From Pseudomonadota bacterium (GTDB lineage: Bacteria > Bdellovibrionota_B > Oligoflexia > Oligoflexales > CAIYRB01): a stretch of DNA of 40,222 nucleotides. The notes under the pieces were generated by a model. The model had not been told where the DNA came from and did no database searches. It saw only the letters and a program-made list of their open reading frames with translations. The stretch lies in the NCBI GenBank assembly GCA_026390435.1, contig JAPLFY010000040.1:1-40222 (forward strand), given 5' to 3'. A program made the position numbers and the translations under genes. Of the stretch, positions 9,256 through 17,687 are shown piece after piece; the first letter of the stretch is position 1, and the number at the start of each line of letters is the position of its first letter.

Positions 9256-9930
9256 TTACGGCTTCGCTTCCGCAGCTCTAGCCTTCATCTTGGCACTAAT
9301 CTCAAAGGCATCATTAAGCGTCGATTCGCCTTGCTGCGTCTCTACCCAAGTCCCGTCTTTGGTAAAATAGCCCAAGGCCTTGTAAGGCTGACCAGGCAGA
9401 CCGTGCTTCTCGCGAACAATAACTAATTTGCGTTTGCAGGCATCGTTTTGCTCTCCAGCAAGTTTCTTCATGCGCCGCAATGTGGCTTGATACTTTTTTT
9501 CAGACTTTAACTGCTCTTCGAAGGAATGTTCTTTCACGACACGTAACTCACCCTCTTCATCCAGACCCATCCGTTGCTTTATTTCTGGATCGTTCTTGAG
9601 CTCGTCGATATCATGACTGGCAGTTGCTTGGTCGTTCCCGCCAAGGCGCGGATCATTGAGCTGAGCCTCGCAGGCCTTCAACTCATGTAAGTCTCGCTCG
9701 ACCTCATCACGTAAATGAGTATTAGCTATATCTAAGACCGCCAAGTCATCTTGCGCTGAGGTGTTCTGACGAATGACCACTTCGTCCTTATTATTTATCC
9801 CAATCTTGCCGCTCGTAGCGTTTCCCTTGGCCTTAAAGTCTTTAGTCTCAATGTCCTGAACTTTACCCGGCGTCGTACAGGCCCAATTGACGCTGCATGT
9901 CACACCAAAAATAAACGCTCGTAAACGCAT
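9256..9930 (-). CDS. Charged, helical, probably exported protein of unknown function
   Basis: I do not recognise this 224-residue protein. The start at 9930 is chosen over the longer frame because a GGGGGA site precedes it and a short hydrophobic signal (MRLRAFIFGV) follows. Cysteines at 12 and 18 could be lipidation sites, but neither lipobox is good (GVTC, NWAC). The rest is very rich in Lys, Glu, Asp and Gln, with a probable coiled coil at about 130-165 (EEQLKSEKKYQATLRRMKK). The gene lies 23 bases after a GT9 glycosyltransferase gene on the same strand, so they are probably co-transcribed; a periplasmic or envelope role is possible. Confidence 0.6.
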   Translation of the reverse strand: MRLRAFIFGVTCSVNWACTTPGKVQDIETKDFKAKGNATSGKIGINNKDEVVIRQNTSAQDDLAVLDIANTHLRDEVERDLHELKACEAQLNDPRLGGNDQATASHDIDELKNDPEIKQRMGLDEEGELRVVKEHSFEEQLKSEKKYQATLRRMKKLAGEQNDACKRKLVIVREKHGLPGQPYKALGYFTKDGTWVETQQGESTLNDAFEISAKMKARAAEAKP

Positions 9931-9953
9931 GAGTGTCCCCCAAACAGCATGAA

Positions 9954-11195
9954 TTATGTAGACAGCAGCATTGGCGCCGCTCCGACGCGCCTTAAACAAT
10001 CTTTCACTTTGGCAAATACCATATCGACCGTGATTGCCTGCATACATAAATTGTTATTACACGGCGACAATCGATGATTTAACGCATTTATGCACGGACT
10101 GCACGCAAGCTGCGCCCAGATCGGTTCCGGATGGCCATCAATAGGTCCATAAAGTTGCGGCGTTTCAGGTCCAAATAGAACAATATTTTGGATAGATGTC
10201 ATAGATGCAAAGTGTGCAGGGCCGCTATCGTTAGTGACCAAGACATCGCAAAGCGTAAACAACGTCACGAGCTGGCTCATGGTGGTTGCACCCGCAACGC
10301 TAATGACTCGAGGCGCCTGAAGTTCACGCATGATTCGTTCAATCGCCGGCGCCTCGCGTGGAGCGCCGGTCAAGATAATAAGTCCTTCCGGATACTCTGC
10401 AAGCAAGCGACGCGCCAATTCCAGAAAGCGCTCCGTCGGCCACTTGCGCAAAGGCATTAGATCGCTGGCGTTAGGATTCAAGATCATCAGCGGCCCAGCT
10501 GGTAGATCTGCTCCAAAACGCTCTTTAAGCAGACCTCTCACAACCGCCACTTCAGCTACAGTTGGGGAAAATAGCGGAGCTAAGGCTCCATCTTTAGGAA
10601 TTGCCATTTTATTAATCGGGATCTGCTCTTCAGATTGGGCCAGTACCTCGACCATGGCCCGATATGTTTTCGACGTGTGCATATAAGGGTTGTATGAAAT
10701 ACGATGCGTCATCAGATCACCGCGATAAGGCCCATCCATGGTGAATCTATGCAGTCCAACTCGCCTCTTTGCACGCGTTAGGTAGCCAATGATCGCAGAA
10801 CCACGTGAGAAAAACTCAAGATCAACCGTTGCCGTAATGCCAAGTTTATGGGCTTTCCGGAGCATTCTTAGTAAATCTAACGCAAAAACCCAGATATTTT
10901 GGTTACGCAATGCCCATACGTTATTCGGAGGAAGCTGCTCCAGCAGATCGATAATCGGCCTGTTCTCGACAAATACGCAGATGTAAACATTATCCCGACC
11001 AACCAGCTCGTATGCTCGATTTAGCGCGTCCGCAGCCAGCACAGAAGCACCCTGCTCAATCAGCTTGATGAACAGAATGGAACGCAATGGATCTTTTGTT
11101 TGTCGACTATCAAAGACCTTCCGGTGCAAGGTTAACAGCAGACATAGCAACTTCCCGGCCCAGGCATCTAACCGGCGCATAAGTTGTTGATTCAT
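9954..11195 (-). CDS. Glycosyltransferase family 9 (heptosyltransferase-like)
   Basis: A GT-B fold enzyme of 413 residues related to ADP-heptose:LPS heptosyltransferases (WaaC/WaaF/RfaF type). The N-terminal domain begins with RSILFIKLIEQGASVL, the usual acceptor-side strand-loop-helix. The C-terminal domain has LIILTGAPREAPAIE, the conserved VTNDSGPAHFA motif and FGPETPQLYGP, which bind the nucleotide sugar. It probably adds a sugar to lipopolysaccharide core or a related envelope glycan on the cytoplasmic face. The ATG at 11195 is preferred to the TTG two codons earlier because AGGAG lies 6 bases ahead of it. It is followed by a small charged exported protein in the same operon. Donor and acceptor cannot be told. 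Confidence 0.85.
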   Translation of the reverse strand: MNQQLMRRLDAWAGKLLCLLLTLHRKVFDSRQTKDPLRSILFIKLIEQGASVLAADALNRAYELVGRDNVYICVFVENRPIIDLLEQLPPNNVWALRNQNIWVFALDLLRMLRKAHKLGITATVDLEFFSRGSAIIGYLTRAKRRVGLHRFTMDGPYRGDLMTHRISYNPYMHTSKTYRAMVEVLAQSEEQIPINKMAIPKDGALAPLFSPTVAEVAVVRGLLKERFGADLPAGPLMILNPNASDLMPLRKWPTERFLELARRLLAEYPEGLIILTGAPREAPAIERIMRELQAPRVISVAGATTMSQLVTLFTLCDVLVTNDSGPAHFASMTSIQNIVLFGPETPQLYGPIDGHPEPIWAQLACSPCINALNHRLSPCNNNLCMQAITVDMVFAKVKDCLRRVGAAPMLLST

Positions 11196-11404
11196 CGACA
11201 ACTCCTAGAACAGCATGCGGGAACTAAGATACTGACACAGCTACCTAAAAGTGTCACCAACGCAAAAAGCTACCGAAGAGTTTGGCCAGCTAAAATTGGA
11301 AAACAAGAGTCCAAAAATAGACTCGGCGAATATTGCTCCTGAGAGTAACATCACACTGCCTCGGAGGCATTGCAGCACACACTAACCGGTCGGAGGTACA
11401 TTCA

Positions 11405-11992
11405 TTGGGACCCATTTCTCAAGAAGCGCTGGAACAGATATTCACCAAAGCCAGGACGCACAATGGCTGGCTTAACCAGCCGATCCCTGATTCTGTCCTG
11501 CACGAGATTTACGATCTGGCTAAATGGGGGCCTACTAGTGCCAACGGTTCTCCAGCTCGTTTCTTTTTCGTGAAAACACCGGAGGCTAAGAAAAAGCTCC
11601 TCGAGTACGTGGCCCCAGGTAACGTAGAGAAAACAAAGTCGGCACCAGTAACGGTGATTATTGCAGAAGATCGCGAGTTCCACGAAAAGCTGCCAAAGCT
11701 CTTTCCAGCGGCCGATGCCAGATCTTGGTTTGTTGGCAACCAACCGCTGATCGAAGCAACTGCATTTCGCAACTCATCGCTACAAGGCGCCTATTTGATG
11801 CTCGCAGCAAGGTCGTTGGGCCTCGACTGCGGTCCAATGTCTGGATTTGATCAAGCCAAAGTGGATACAGCCTTCTTTGCCGGCACCACGTGGAAGTCAA
11901 ATTTTATCTGTAACCTTGGCTATGGGGACCACAGCCAACTATACCCGAGGTCGCCGCGCCTCACATTTGAAGAGGCGTGCCGAATCGCTTGA
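11405..11992 (+). CDS. Nitroreductase-family oxidoreductase, RutE/malonic semialdehyde reductase type
   Basis: A flavin-dependent reductase of 195 residues. It matches the RutE/HadB group: ARTHNGW near the start, the [14 protein letters not shown] segment, a DARSWF segment, ETAFRNSS-like [11 protein letters not shown], then [10 protein letters not shown] and NLGYGD. E. coli RutE reduces malonic semialdehyde in the Rut pyrimidine pathway. No other rut genes are near, so the substrate here may be different. The start is taken as TTG at 11405, because a GGAGG site lies 8 bases upstream and the alignment to RutE begins there; the longer frame upstream has no homology to the family. It is convergent with the OsmC gene and has its own promoter region of about 200 bases shared with the GT9 gene. 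Confidence 0.88.
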   Translation: MGPISQEALEQIFTKARTHNGWLNQPIPDSVLHEIYDLAKWGPTSANGSPARFFFVKTPEAKKKLLEYVAPGNVEKTKSAPVTVIIAEDREFHEKLPKLFPAADARSWFVGNQPLIEATAFRNSSLQGAYLMLAARSLGLDCGPMSGFDQAKVDTAFFAGTTWKSNFICNLGYGDHSQLYPRSPRLTFEEACRIA

Positions 11993-12044
11993 GTTCACAC
12001 TTAGGAGTAAGGCGCACTACCTGATTACCGATCGAACTTACCTA

Positions 12045-12449
12045 TCAGGCATACTCAAAGGTAATCGGGGCCTCAACTTCAGAGTGTAAGCTCGCATGGA
12101 CTGGACAATGTTTAGCGGCATTCTCCAGCTTCTGCCTTTGGGGCGGGGTGAGTGCCGCCGGCATCGTAATCACTACCGGCAAACTTTTGATGCGACGCGG
12201 ATTGGCATTCATTTCCTTCACGACGCTACCCCGGGCACCTTCGATATTGAGTCCATCACGCTCAGCGACCAATGCCATCGTTGTCAGGATACAGCTTACC
12301 AACGCCGCCCCAACTAAATCGGTAGGGGAAAAGCACTCTCCCAGCCCCTGATTGTCCTTTGGTGCATCGGTCTCAATCATTGAGCGCGAAGGTTCATGTT
12401 CAAGCGTACAATGTTTCTTACCCTGATAAACTGAAGTCATTCTAACCAT
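12045..12449 (-). CDS. OsmC/Ohr family peroxiredoxin-like protein
   Basis: A small thiol protein of 134 residues that probably reduces organic hydroperoxides. The two reactive cysteines of the family are present: C53 in ALVSCILTTMA, at the start of the long central helix, and C115 in KHCPVHASL. Subtype is closer to the YhfA/OsmC-like group than to Ohr, judging by the SPTDLVGAAL segment. The start at 12449 has a GAGG site and avoids overlap with the upstream gene; longer starts would run into it. It is the last gene of a glpX-ykgJ-osmC operon (26-base gap to the previous stop). Confidence 0.87.
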   Translation of the reverse strand: MVRMTSVYQGKKHCTLEHEPSRSMIETDAPKDNQGLGECFSPTDLVGAALVSCILTTMALVAERDGLNIEGARGSVVKEMNANPRRIKSLPVVITMPAALTPPQRQKLENAAKHCPVHASLHSEVEAPITFEYA

Positions 12450-12475
12450 GGAAAACCTCGCCTGAAGAATGCCAC

Positions 12476-12859
12476 TTAACTTGGGCTTTGCTTGCGCGCC
12501 GGACAATAGCCAGGTCGCGGTCCGATGCTGGGAAATTTACGACAAACGTCTGGCCGTTGGTCGTAGATTGTACACAAGCGGTCCGTACCGAGAAAGTGGC
12601 AATCCCCATTGGGCTTTTGCGCCAAAGTGAAGATACCTGTGACAGCACGATACTGGTGGACTTTACCGTTAGCAATCAGGCGACGAGCCACCTTTTTTAG
12701 AGACCCAACTGCTTCGTCTGGACCGACTAAGCCTAATCGAACTAAATCATCAATAGTGGCCTCGACCGGTAGTCGGCAGCAACCAGCCCAGCAACCGCGA
12801 CACAAACTTGGTTTGAAGCGCGTCCATCGGCTTAACTTATCGAGATCTCCATTGCTCAT
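12476..12859 (-). CDS. YkgJ-family (UPF0153) cysteine cluster protein
   Basis: A protein of 127 residues with eight conserved cysteines: C20, C23, C27 and C28 in a CxxCxxxCC motif, then C87, C96, C106 and C119. The spacing is that of the YkgJ/UPF0153 family, proposed to bind zinc or an iron-sulfur cluster. Biochemical function is unknown. The pattern CTIYDQRPDVCRKFP is the family hallmark. It lies 10 bases after glpX and 26 bases before the OsmC-like gene, so it is co-transcribed with both. Link to carbon metabolism or redox stress is only contextual. Confidence 0.85.
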   Translation of the reverse strand: MSNGDLDKLSRWTRFKPSLCRGCWAGCCRLPVEATIDDLVRLGLVGPDEAVGSLKKVARRLIANGKVHQYRAVTGIFTLAQKPNGDCHFLGTDRLCTIYDQRPDVCRKFPSIGPRPGYCPARKQSPS

Positions 12860-12869
12860 ATGCGATCAC

Positions 12870-13829
12870 TTACCAACCGTAGCGCGGCTTACGATCGAAA
12901 TGGTGCCTAGTGTGAATTTCTCGCACTGTTCCAGTCTCTGATCGCATTACTATAGAATGAGTAAAAGCACCTCGTCCGCTGAAGCGGACACCTGATAGAA
13001 AACTGCCATTAGTAACACCGGTCGCAACGAACATTACGTGACCGCGAGCCATGTCTTCCAGCTGATAAACTCTATTCTGGTCTGTGATGCCCATCGTTTT
13101 CGCCCGAGCAATTTCTTCGGGTGAGCTGAATATGAGTTTCGCCTGCATATCGCCACCCAAACAGCGTAAAGCTGCAGCGGCGATCACTCCCTCAGGCGCC
13201 CCACCTGAGCCAATTAGAATATCGACCCCCGATTCGGGCTGAGCCGTCGCCACCGCTGCTGATACATCGCCATCGCTGATGAGACGAATGCGCGCACCCG
13301 CAGATCTCACTTCATTGATCAAATCTGCATGACGTGGGCGATCCAAAATGATCACCATGAGGTCTTCTACAGCCTTACCAACGGCCCGAGCAACCTCCTG
13401 CAAATTCCAAGTTGGACTCTTAGTGATGTCAATAGCACCCCGAGCCATAGGACCAACGGCAATTTTATCCATATACATATCTGGAGCAGCAAGAAAACAG
13501 CCTCTTGCCGCTGCGGCAATCACAGCGATGGCCTCACTGCCACCTTTAGCTGTTATGGTGGTTCCCTCTAGCGGATCACAGGCAATATCAATTTGTGGTC
13601 CGGTTCCCCTACCTACACGTTCACCGATATAAAGCATGGGCGCTTCATCCATCTCACCCTCACCGATGACGACAAGTCCGTCAAAGTCCATCGATTGAAA
13701 GGCACCGCGCATGGCCGTGACCGCCGCGTCGTCAGAAGCATTTTTTTCGCCTCGACCGATCCAGCGCCCCGAAGCCAAGGCAGCCGCCTCGGTAACTCTG
13801 ACGAATTCAAGAGCTAAGTTCCGATCCAT
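12870..13829 (-). CDS. glpX: Class II fructose-1,6-bisphosphatase
   Basis: Hydrolyses fructose 1,6-bisphosphate to fructose 6-phosphate in gluconeogenesis. The 319-residue protein starts with the canonical MDRNLALE, followed by ASGRWIGRG, the metal-binding GEGEMDEAPML segment, DPLEGTT and a GSGGAPEGV loop, all typical of GlpX. The ATG at 13829 is chosen over the GTG four codons upstream since GlpX proteins begin at this point. It is the first gene of a three-gene operon with ykgJ and osmC. Upstream lies a terminator for the GH6 gene... transcription from further upstream is therefore not expected. Confidence 0.95.
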   Translation of the reverse strand: MDRNLALEFVRVTEAAALASGRWIGRGEKNASDDAAVTAMRGAFQSMDFDGLVVIGEGEMDEAPMLYIGERVGRGTGPQIDIACDPLEGTTITAKGGSEAIAVIAAAARGCFLAAPDMYMDKIAVGPMARGAIDITKSPTWNLQEVARAVGKAVEDLMVIILDRPRHADLINEVRSAGARIRLISDGDVSAAVATAQPESGVDILIGSGGAPEGVIAAAALRCLGGDMQAKLIFSSPEEIARAKTMGITDQNRVYQLEDMARGHVMFVATGVTNGSFLSGVRFSGRGAFTHSIVMRSETGTVREIHTRHHFDRKPRYGW

Positions 13830-13915
13830 AACTGCCCCCACCGCAATGTGTCTAAACTAAATATCACAAGGCGCTAAAACTAGCCTTAAAGATACGTTTA
13901 GATGAAATTTGAGGC

Positions 13916-13963
13916 AAAAAGTCGAAATGCCGACACGAGGCAGAGCTCATATCGGCATTTTCG
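13916..13963 (-). terminator. Rho-independent terminator of the GH6 gene
   Basis: Arms at 13923-13933 and 13952-13963 pair over 11 bases with one bulged A; the loop is 18 bases. On the minus strand the stem is followed closely by a TTTTT run (13916-13920). It lies about 45 bases past the GH6 stop and before glpX, which separates the two transcripts. Confidence 0.72.
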
Positions 13964-14006
13964 GGAAAAAATATATCGTAATTTCTGGTGTTTATCGCCT
14001 TCGCGA

Positions 14007-15248
14007 CTAGCTGTTGCGCACTAAGCGTAGCAGGGCGTCGGGGAACCACGCACCAGCTTCTGGAGCGGGCGTAAGTGAGTCACTCGAACTGCACATATAG
14101 TCATAACGTGGAGCAGATGCGTCACTGGTACCGTCAGACTCTCCCGGTGGCTTGATCCAGACGAAGGCATCAATCTCAGGCAGAGGCTCAGCTTGAGGGA
14201 ACTTGCCAATCGCAGCGTTGGCAATATTGCACCAGCTACCCCATGATTGACGAGAGTTTTGGGCGCCATTACGACCAGTATCAATAATGAAGTGTCGGCT
14301 AGACACACCAGCTGCAGCCAGATCCTGGCTCAGCAACTGGACATAAGTCAACTCATCACGGGCCGGGTTGGACTGGTCATACCAAGGCGATGGGCGATTA
14401 TAATCAAACTGAAGCACGCTATAATTTGCAACGTTTGTAGCGAATCCACGAATCTTCTCGCTTCCCCCGGCACGTTGCAGCACTCGTCCGATGACTTGGG
14501 CCACGCCGCTGCGGTTACCTTGCCAGCCGAGCCAGCCACCATGCGCCATGTCTAAGTAGAGGCTGACATGCTGTGCGTGTAGCTTTTCAATGGCATAAGC
14601 CACTCCAGTCTCATAATTTGCTAGAACTTCGCTCGAACATCGTCTTTGCCCAAGGTTGGTTACCACATTCGAAAGTGAGTCGGGCTCAATAACTGCCGCG
14701 ATCCGCACTGCCTTATAGGAGTTCAGAACCCCAGCAACTTCATCAATAAAGGAAAAATAATCCTTAAGACCACTAGCACCACTCAACTCGCCATTCGAAG
14801 CAGAAGCGGCACAGTCCCTATCGGGAAGGTTATAAACAATAACTGTAGCAGTGACCGGAGATGATTTTTCTTGGCTGGCCTTTAATGCCGCGTCCAAATA
14901 AATCCGCAGACCACTAATCGCCGCTTTCCGATCGATCCAAAATGCCGTGCTAGCGTTCGCAATTTTCTCTAATTTTTCAGTGAGTTCAGGTGCCCTTACG
15001 ATCGCACTACGGACTTTCGCAGAGTAAGCTGGATCGACAAACATTGTGCTACCAGCAAAAGGGTTTAACCCGTCAGAAGTTACTTTAATTATCGCTTCAG
15101 ACTCTGTTACCCCTTGTCCGTTTCGCGGCCGCGCAGTGTCGGTAGAAGCGTTAATCGGCGGGGTCTTGTCAGATTTTTTCAGGTCACTACAGGCTGTTGC
15201 GGCTAGTAGTAAAGAAGCTATGCCTACGGAAATGCGCTTCATCAGCAT
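14007..15248 (-). CDS. Secreted GH6 cellulase (endoglucanase/cellobiohydrolase)
   Basis: An inverting beta-1,4-glucanase of 413 residues. The GH6 signature is clear: YNLPDRDCAASASNGE with D145, then VIEPDSL with the proton donor D190, an FIIDTGRNG segment, and WIKPPGESDG near the C-terminus. The N-terminus is a signal peptide ending in LLLAATAC; C20 may be lipidated, though alanine at -3 makes a weak lipobox. Residues 21-45 look like a short disordered linker. No carbohydrate-binding module is present. Start at 15248 is chosen because AAAGGAG lies 8 bases upstream. It follows the ceramidase gene on the same strand after 357 bases and ends at its own terminator. GH6 is patchy outside actinobacteria, fungi and a few gliding or aquatic bacteria, so acquisition by transfer is plausible. 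Confidence 0.93.
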   Translation of the reverse strand: MLMKRISVGIASLLLAATACSDLKKSDKTPPINASTDTARPRNGQGVTESEAIIKVTSDGLNPFAGSTMFVDPAYSAKVRSAIVRAPELTEKLEKIANASTAFWIDRKAAISGLRIYLDAALKASQEKSSPVTATVIVYNLPDRDCAASASNGELSGASGLKDYFSFIDEVAGVLNSYKAVRIAAVIEPDSLSNVVTNLGQRRCSSEVLANYETGVAYAIEKLHAQHVSLYLDMAHGGWLGWQGNRSGVAQVIGRVLQRAGGSEKIRGFATNVANYSVLQFDYNRPSPWYDQSNPARDELTYVQLLSQDLAAAGVSSRHFIIDTGRNGAQNSRQSWGSWCNIANAAIGKFPQAEPLPEIDAFVWIKPPGESDGTSDASAPRYDYMCSSSDSLTPAPEAGAWFPDALLRLVRNS

Positions 15249-15605
15249 CAAAATTACTCCTTTCATGATTACCGTTCCAATCGAGGGATTTAGGTACTAG
15301 GCAGTCACTTCAGAAATTATGGCCATGCGGGAGGGCTTTGGGTCCAAAAACCTTCAGACACTACAAACGCAGCTTGCATGCCATGGCACAAATTATCGAT
15401 TTACTGCTTTTTGGATTCTGCATTGTAGTTATATACCAACATCTTCTTATTTGCCAATAGCGCTACAAAGCAAAAAGAGGACGCCTCTAATAGCGCCCCA
15501 CTTTGTCTAATGAATACGAAGCTGTAAATCACGCATCACGCGCCAACACCGTTGGACTAAAGGCTTGCGCGAGCATGTCAGACTGGGACCACTCGCAGCC
15601 TATCT
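15249..15605. other. Intergenic region between ceramidase and GH6 genes
   Basis: 357 bases without a credible gene. It must contain the GH6 promoter (minus strand). A short hairpin with arms CCAAC/GTTGG at 15543-15555 lies 50 bases past the ceramidase stop, but no T-run follows it, so I do not call it a terminator. No clear sigma70 boxes or operators were found. Confidence 0.45.
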
Positions 15606-17663
15606 TCAACTCCCGACTTTAAATCCACGGGAACAACCTGAATATGGGCTTAATTTCCCCGTTATAGGCGCCTTAGATTTGCCGTGTTGACAAATTCGGT
15701 AGAGACCCGCGGGGGTATCCAGGGAAATGCTCCAATTGATCTTAAGCACAGAGCTAGCTAATCCGTGGCGACGCCAGTGTAGGGTTGTCTGACCATCCCA
15801 ATCAAAAAATATTGTTTTCCAAATCTCGTCTTGCTGCTGTTCTATCGTCAGGTACGAGAACCCTGGAGCAAGGCTGTTATTTGGATGCGCTCCCCAAATT
15901 TCAACAGCCGCTACTTCGCCAAGCTTATAATCAGATTTCGCATCGACCAAGATGTCGCCAAACTTGCCGGCACGTGGTGCCAAATCAAATAAAACCGGAT
16001 GCGGCAATACGACTTGTTTTTGAGAAAGATCAGGTGGCGGTGCCCCCGCAGGCCGCTGACGCCCGGTACTCATATCAATCGCCAGATTAGCAAATATTTC
16101 AGTATAAGCTGCGAGAGACCAAGGTCCGTACAGTGTAGAGCCGCCTTCGTAGGCCTGAACCTTGTATTCTTCTCTGGTAGTTACATAATGAAGATACTCA
16201 TTCGTAAGCCCAGAGAGGACAACGAAACGAACTCCGTCATCGGCCATCCGGCGCTTTATTTCTTCTTTAAGACGATGCCCAGCCACTGTGGTGATTTCAA
16301 AAGGTGCGCCGATAATGACCAATGGCCCGATTCTTAACAGTTGAAATGGCGCCACACTGGCAGTCCAAGGATGGGGCTTGGCAAAGCCCGTAGGCAACAG
16401 CAAAACCTTCTCTTGATGGCACCCCTGCTCCTTAGGCATCAAAGTGATCCTGGGCCAGGTCTTGCCATAAATCGCATGCGATACAAAAAGTGGAAACGGC
16501 TGGCCATTAAGCGTACCTGCAGCAAAACTTTCGCCTAGTACTGCATTACAAGTAGTGGCTTCTACCTCACCGCCTGTGAATTCCGGTGATACTTTGCGAT
16601 AGGCTAAGCTCTCGAAGCGATGTGAATATGTAACGGCTCCTCGCAGCTCCTCAGCCACTGGACTCTGAAAGATTTGCCAAGCTTTATTAAACTGGCCTCG
16701 CGCTGACCATTCATTACGCTCAAACCCGTCTGTTTTAGCCAAAGCGCCGTGTGTAACATCGTGGGGACTAATATCACCCGCATTAGCCTGCATGAAGCCA
16801 GCGACAAATTCTTGGTCTTTCCGGTTCGTCGCACCAAGTTGGTGCTCAAAATAAAGCGAAGCCAAGCCTTTGTTGTCCCCACTCACCAATTTGTTAGTTA
16901 GCGGAAGCGACACACCATGAACCGGATACCAATTGAACGCCGCAATCGGAGTGCCATCGGATGCAATAGCCTTTATAAGAAACATCTCAGTATCTGCCAT
17001 GTCCGGCAAAGCCGCACGCTCAGCTTCGGGATTAGCATCGAATGCCTCTGGCGAGCGGTTAAATTGATATCCGTACAAATGGCCTGATGACACCGACAGG
17101 TTTGCTTTCTGTCTTTGTTTATAAGCCTTAACTACTGCACGGGCTGTACCCGCAACAATCGCCTCGAAATTATCAGGATTAAACCCATATGTAGTAATGT
17201 TGTAGAGAGTGTTGTGGGCAAAGCCGCCTGGGCCTGCGTGCGTATGAGTCGCACTAAACATCAAATTAGCATGCGTGAAAACACCTGGCAGCTCGCGCTC
17301 CAAGCGATCTATCACCGCCTGTTTAAGACCATGAAAAACCATGGCCAGATCACCGATGACAAGTGCAATTGTAGAACCTGAGCAAGGATCGCTGACCACC
17401 ATTGCGCGGGACCACAACCGCGTATGCAGACCTTCGTCAATCTGCCCCAAATCCGCGTACCCCATCATACCGACACCGACGATTGGTCCGGTTATGTCGC
17501 CACGAGCCGCACCGACAAGATATGGGGCACCATCACAAGATGCGGACGCTTCTGCTACTTGCGAAGACGCATTCAAAATCCACAAACAGCCAATAATCGC
17601 AAAAATCCAAACCTTGCTAAATAGTCGCCTCTGCTCGTTCAAAGTTATACCTGCAAGATTCAT
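15606..17663 (-). CDS. Secreted neutral ceramidase
   Basis: Cleaves the N-acyl bond of ceramide to sphingosine and fatty acid. The 685-residue length matches bacterial neutral ceramidases. A signal peptide covers about residues 1-42. The mature start has GAARGDITGP and MMGYADLGQ, typical of the family. Zinc-binding H140 and H142 lie in the SATHTHAGPGG motif, and the nucleophilic serine S299 is in NAGDISPHD, the family NxGDxSPN motif with a final H in place of N. The last about 150 residues form the Ig-like C-terminal domain. It is 24 bases downstream of a membrane protein gene and probably co-transcribed with it. Bacterial neutral ceramidases are usually secreted and act on host or prey lipids, although some bacteria make their own sphingolipids. 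Confidence 0.92.
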   Translation of the reverse strand: MNLAGITLNEQRRLFSKVWIFAIIGCLWILNASSQVAEASASCDGAPYLVGAARGDITGPIVGVGMMGYADLGQIDEGLHTRLWSRAMVVSDPCSGSTIALVIGDLAMVFHGLKQAVIDRLERELPGVFTHANLMFSATHTHAGPGGFAHNTLYNITTYGFNPDNFEAIVAGTARAVVKAYKQRQKANLSVSSGHLYGYQFNRSPEAFDANPEAERAALPDMADTEMFLIKAIASDGTPIAAFNWYPVHGVSLPLTNKLVSGDNKGLASLYFEHQLGATNRKDQEFVAGFMQANAGDISPHDVTHGALAKTDGFERNEWSARGQFNKAWQIFQSPVAEELRGAVTYSHRFESLAYRKVSPEFTGGEVEATTCNAVLGESFAAGTLNGQPFPLFVSHAIYGKTWPRITLMPKEQGCHQEKVLLLPTGFAKPHPWTASVAPFQLLRIGPLVIIGAPFEITTVAGHRLKEEIKRRMADDGVRFVVLSGLTNEYLHYVTTREEYKVQAYEGGSTLYGPWSLAAYTEIFANLAIDMSTGRQRPAGAPPPDLSQKQVVLPHPVLFDLAPRAGKFGDILVDAKSDYKLGEVAAVEIWGAHPNNSLAPGFSYLTIEQQQDEIWKTIFFDWDGQTTLHWRRHGLASSVLKINWSISLDTPAGLYRICQHGKSKAPITGKLSPYSGCSRGFKVGS

Positions 17664-17687
17664 TTTCGATCTGCTTTTTAAAAATGT

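Noticed and set aside
15543-15555. CCAAC/GTTGG hairpin as ceramidase terminator
   Set aside because: Only five pairs and no following T-run on the minus strand.
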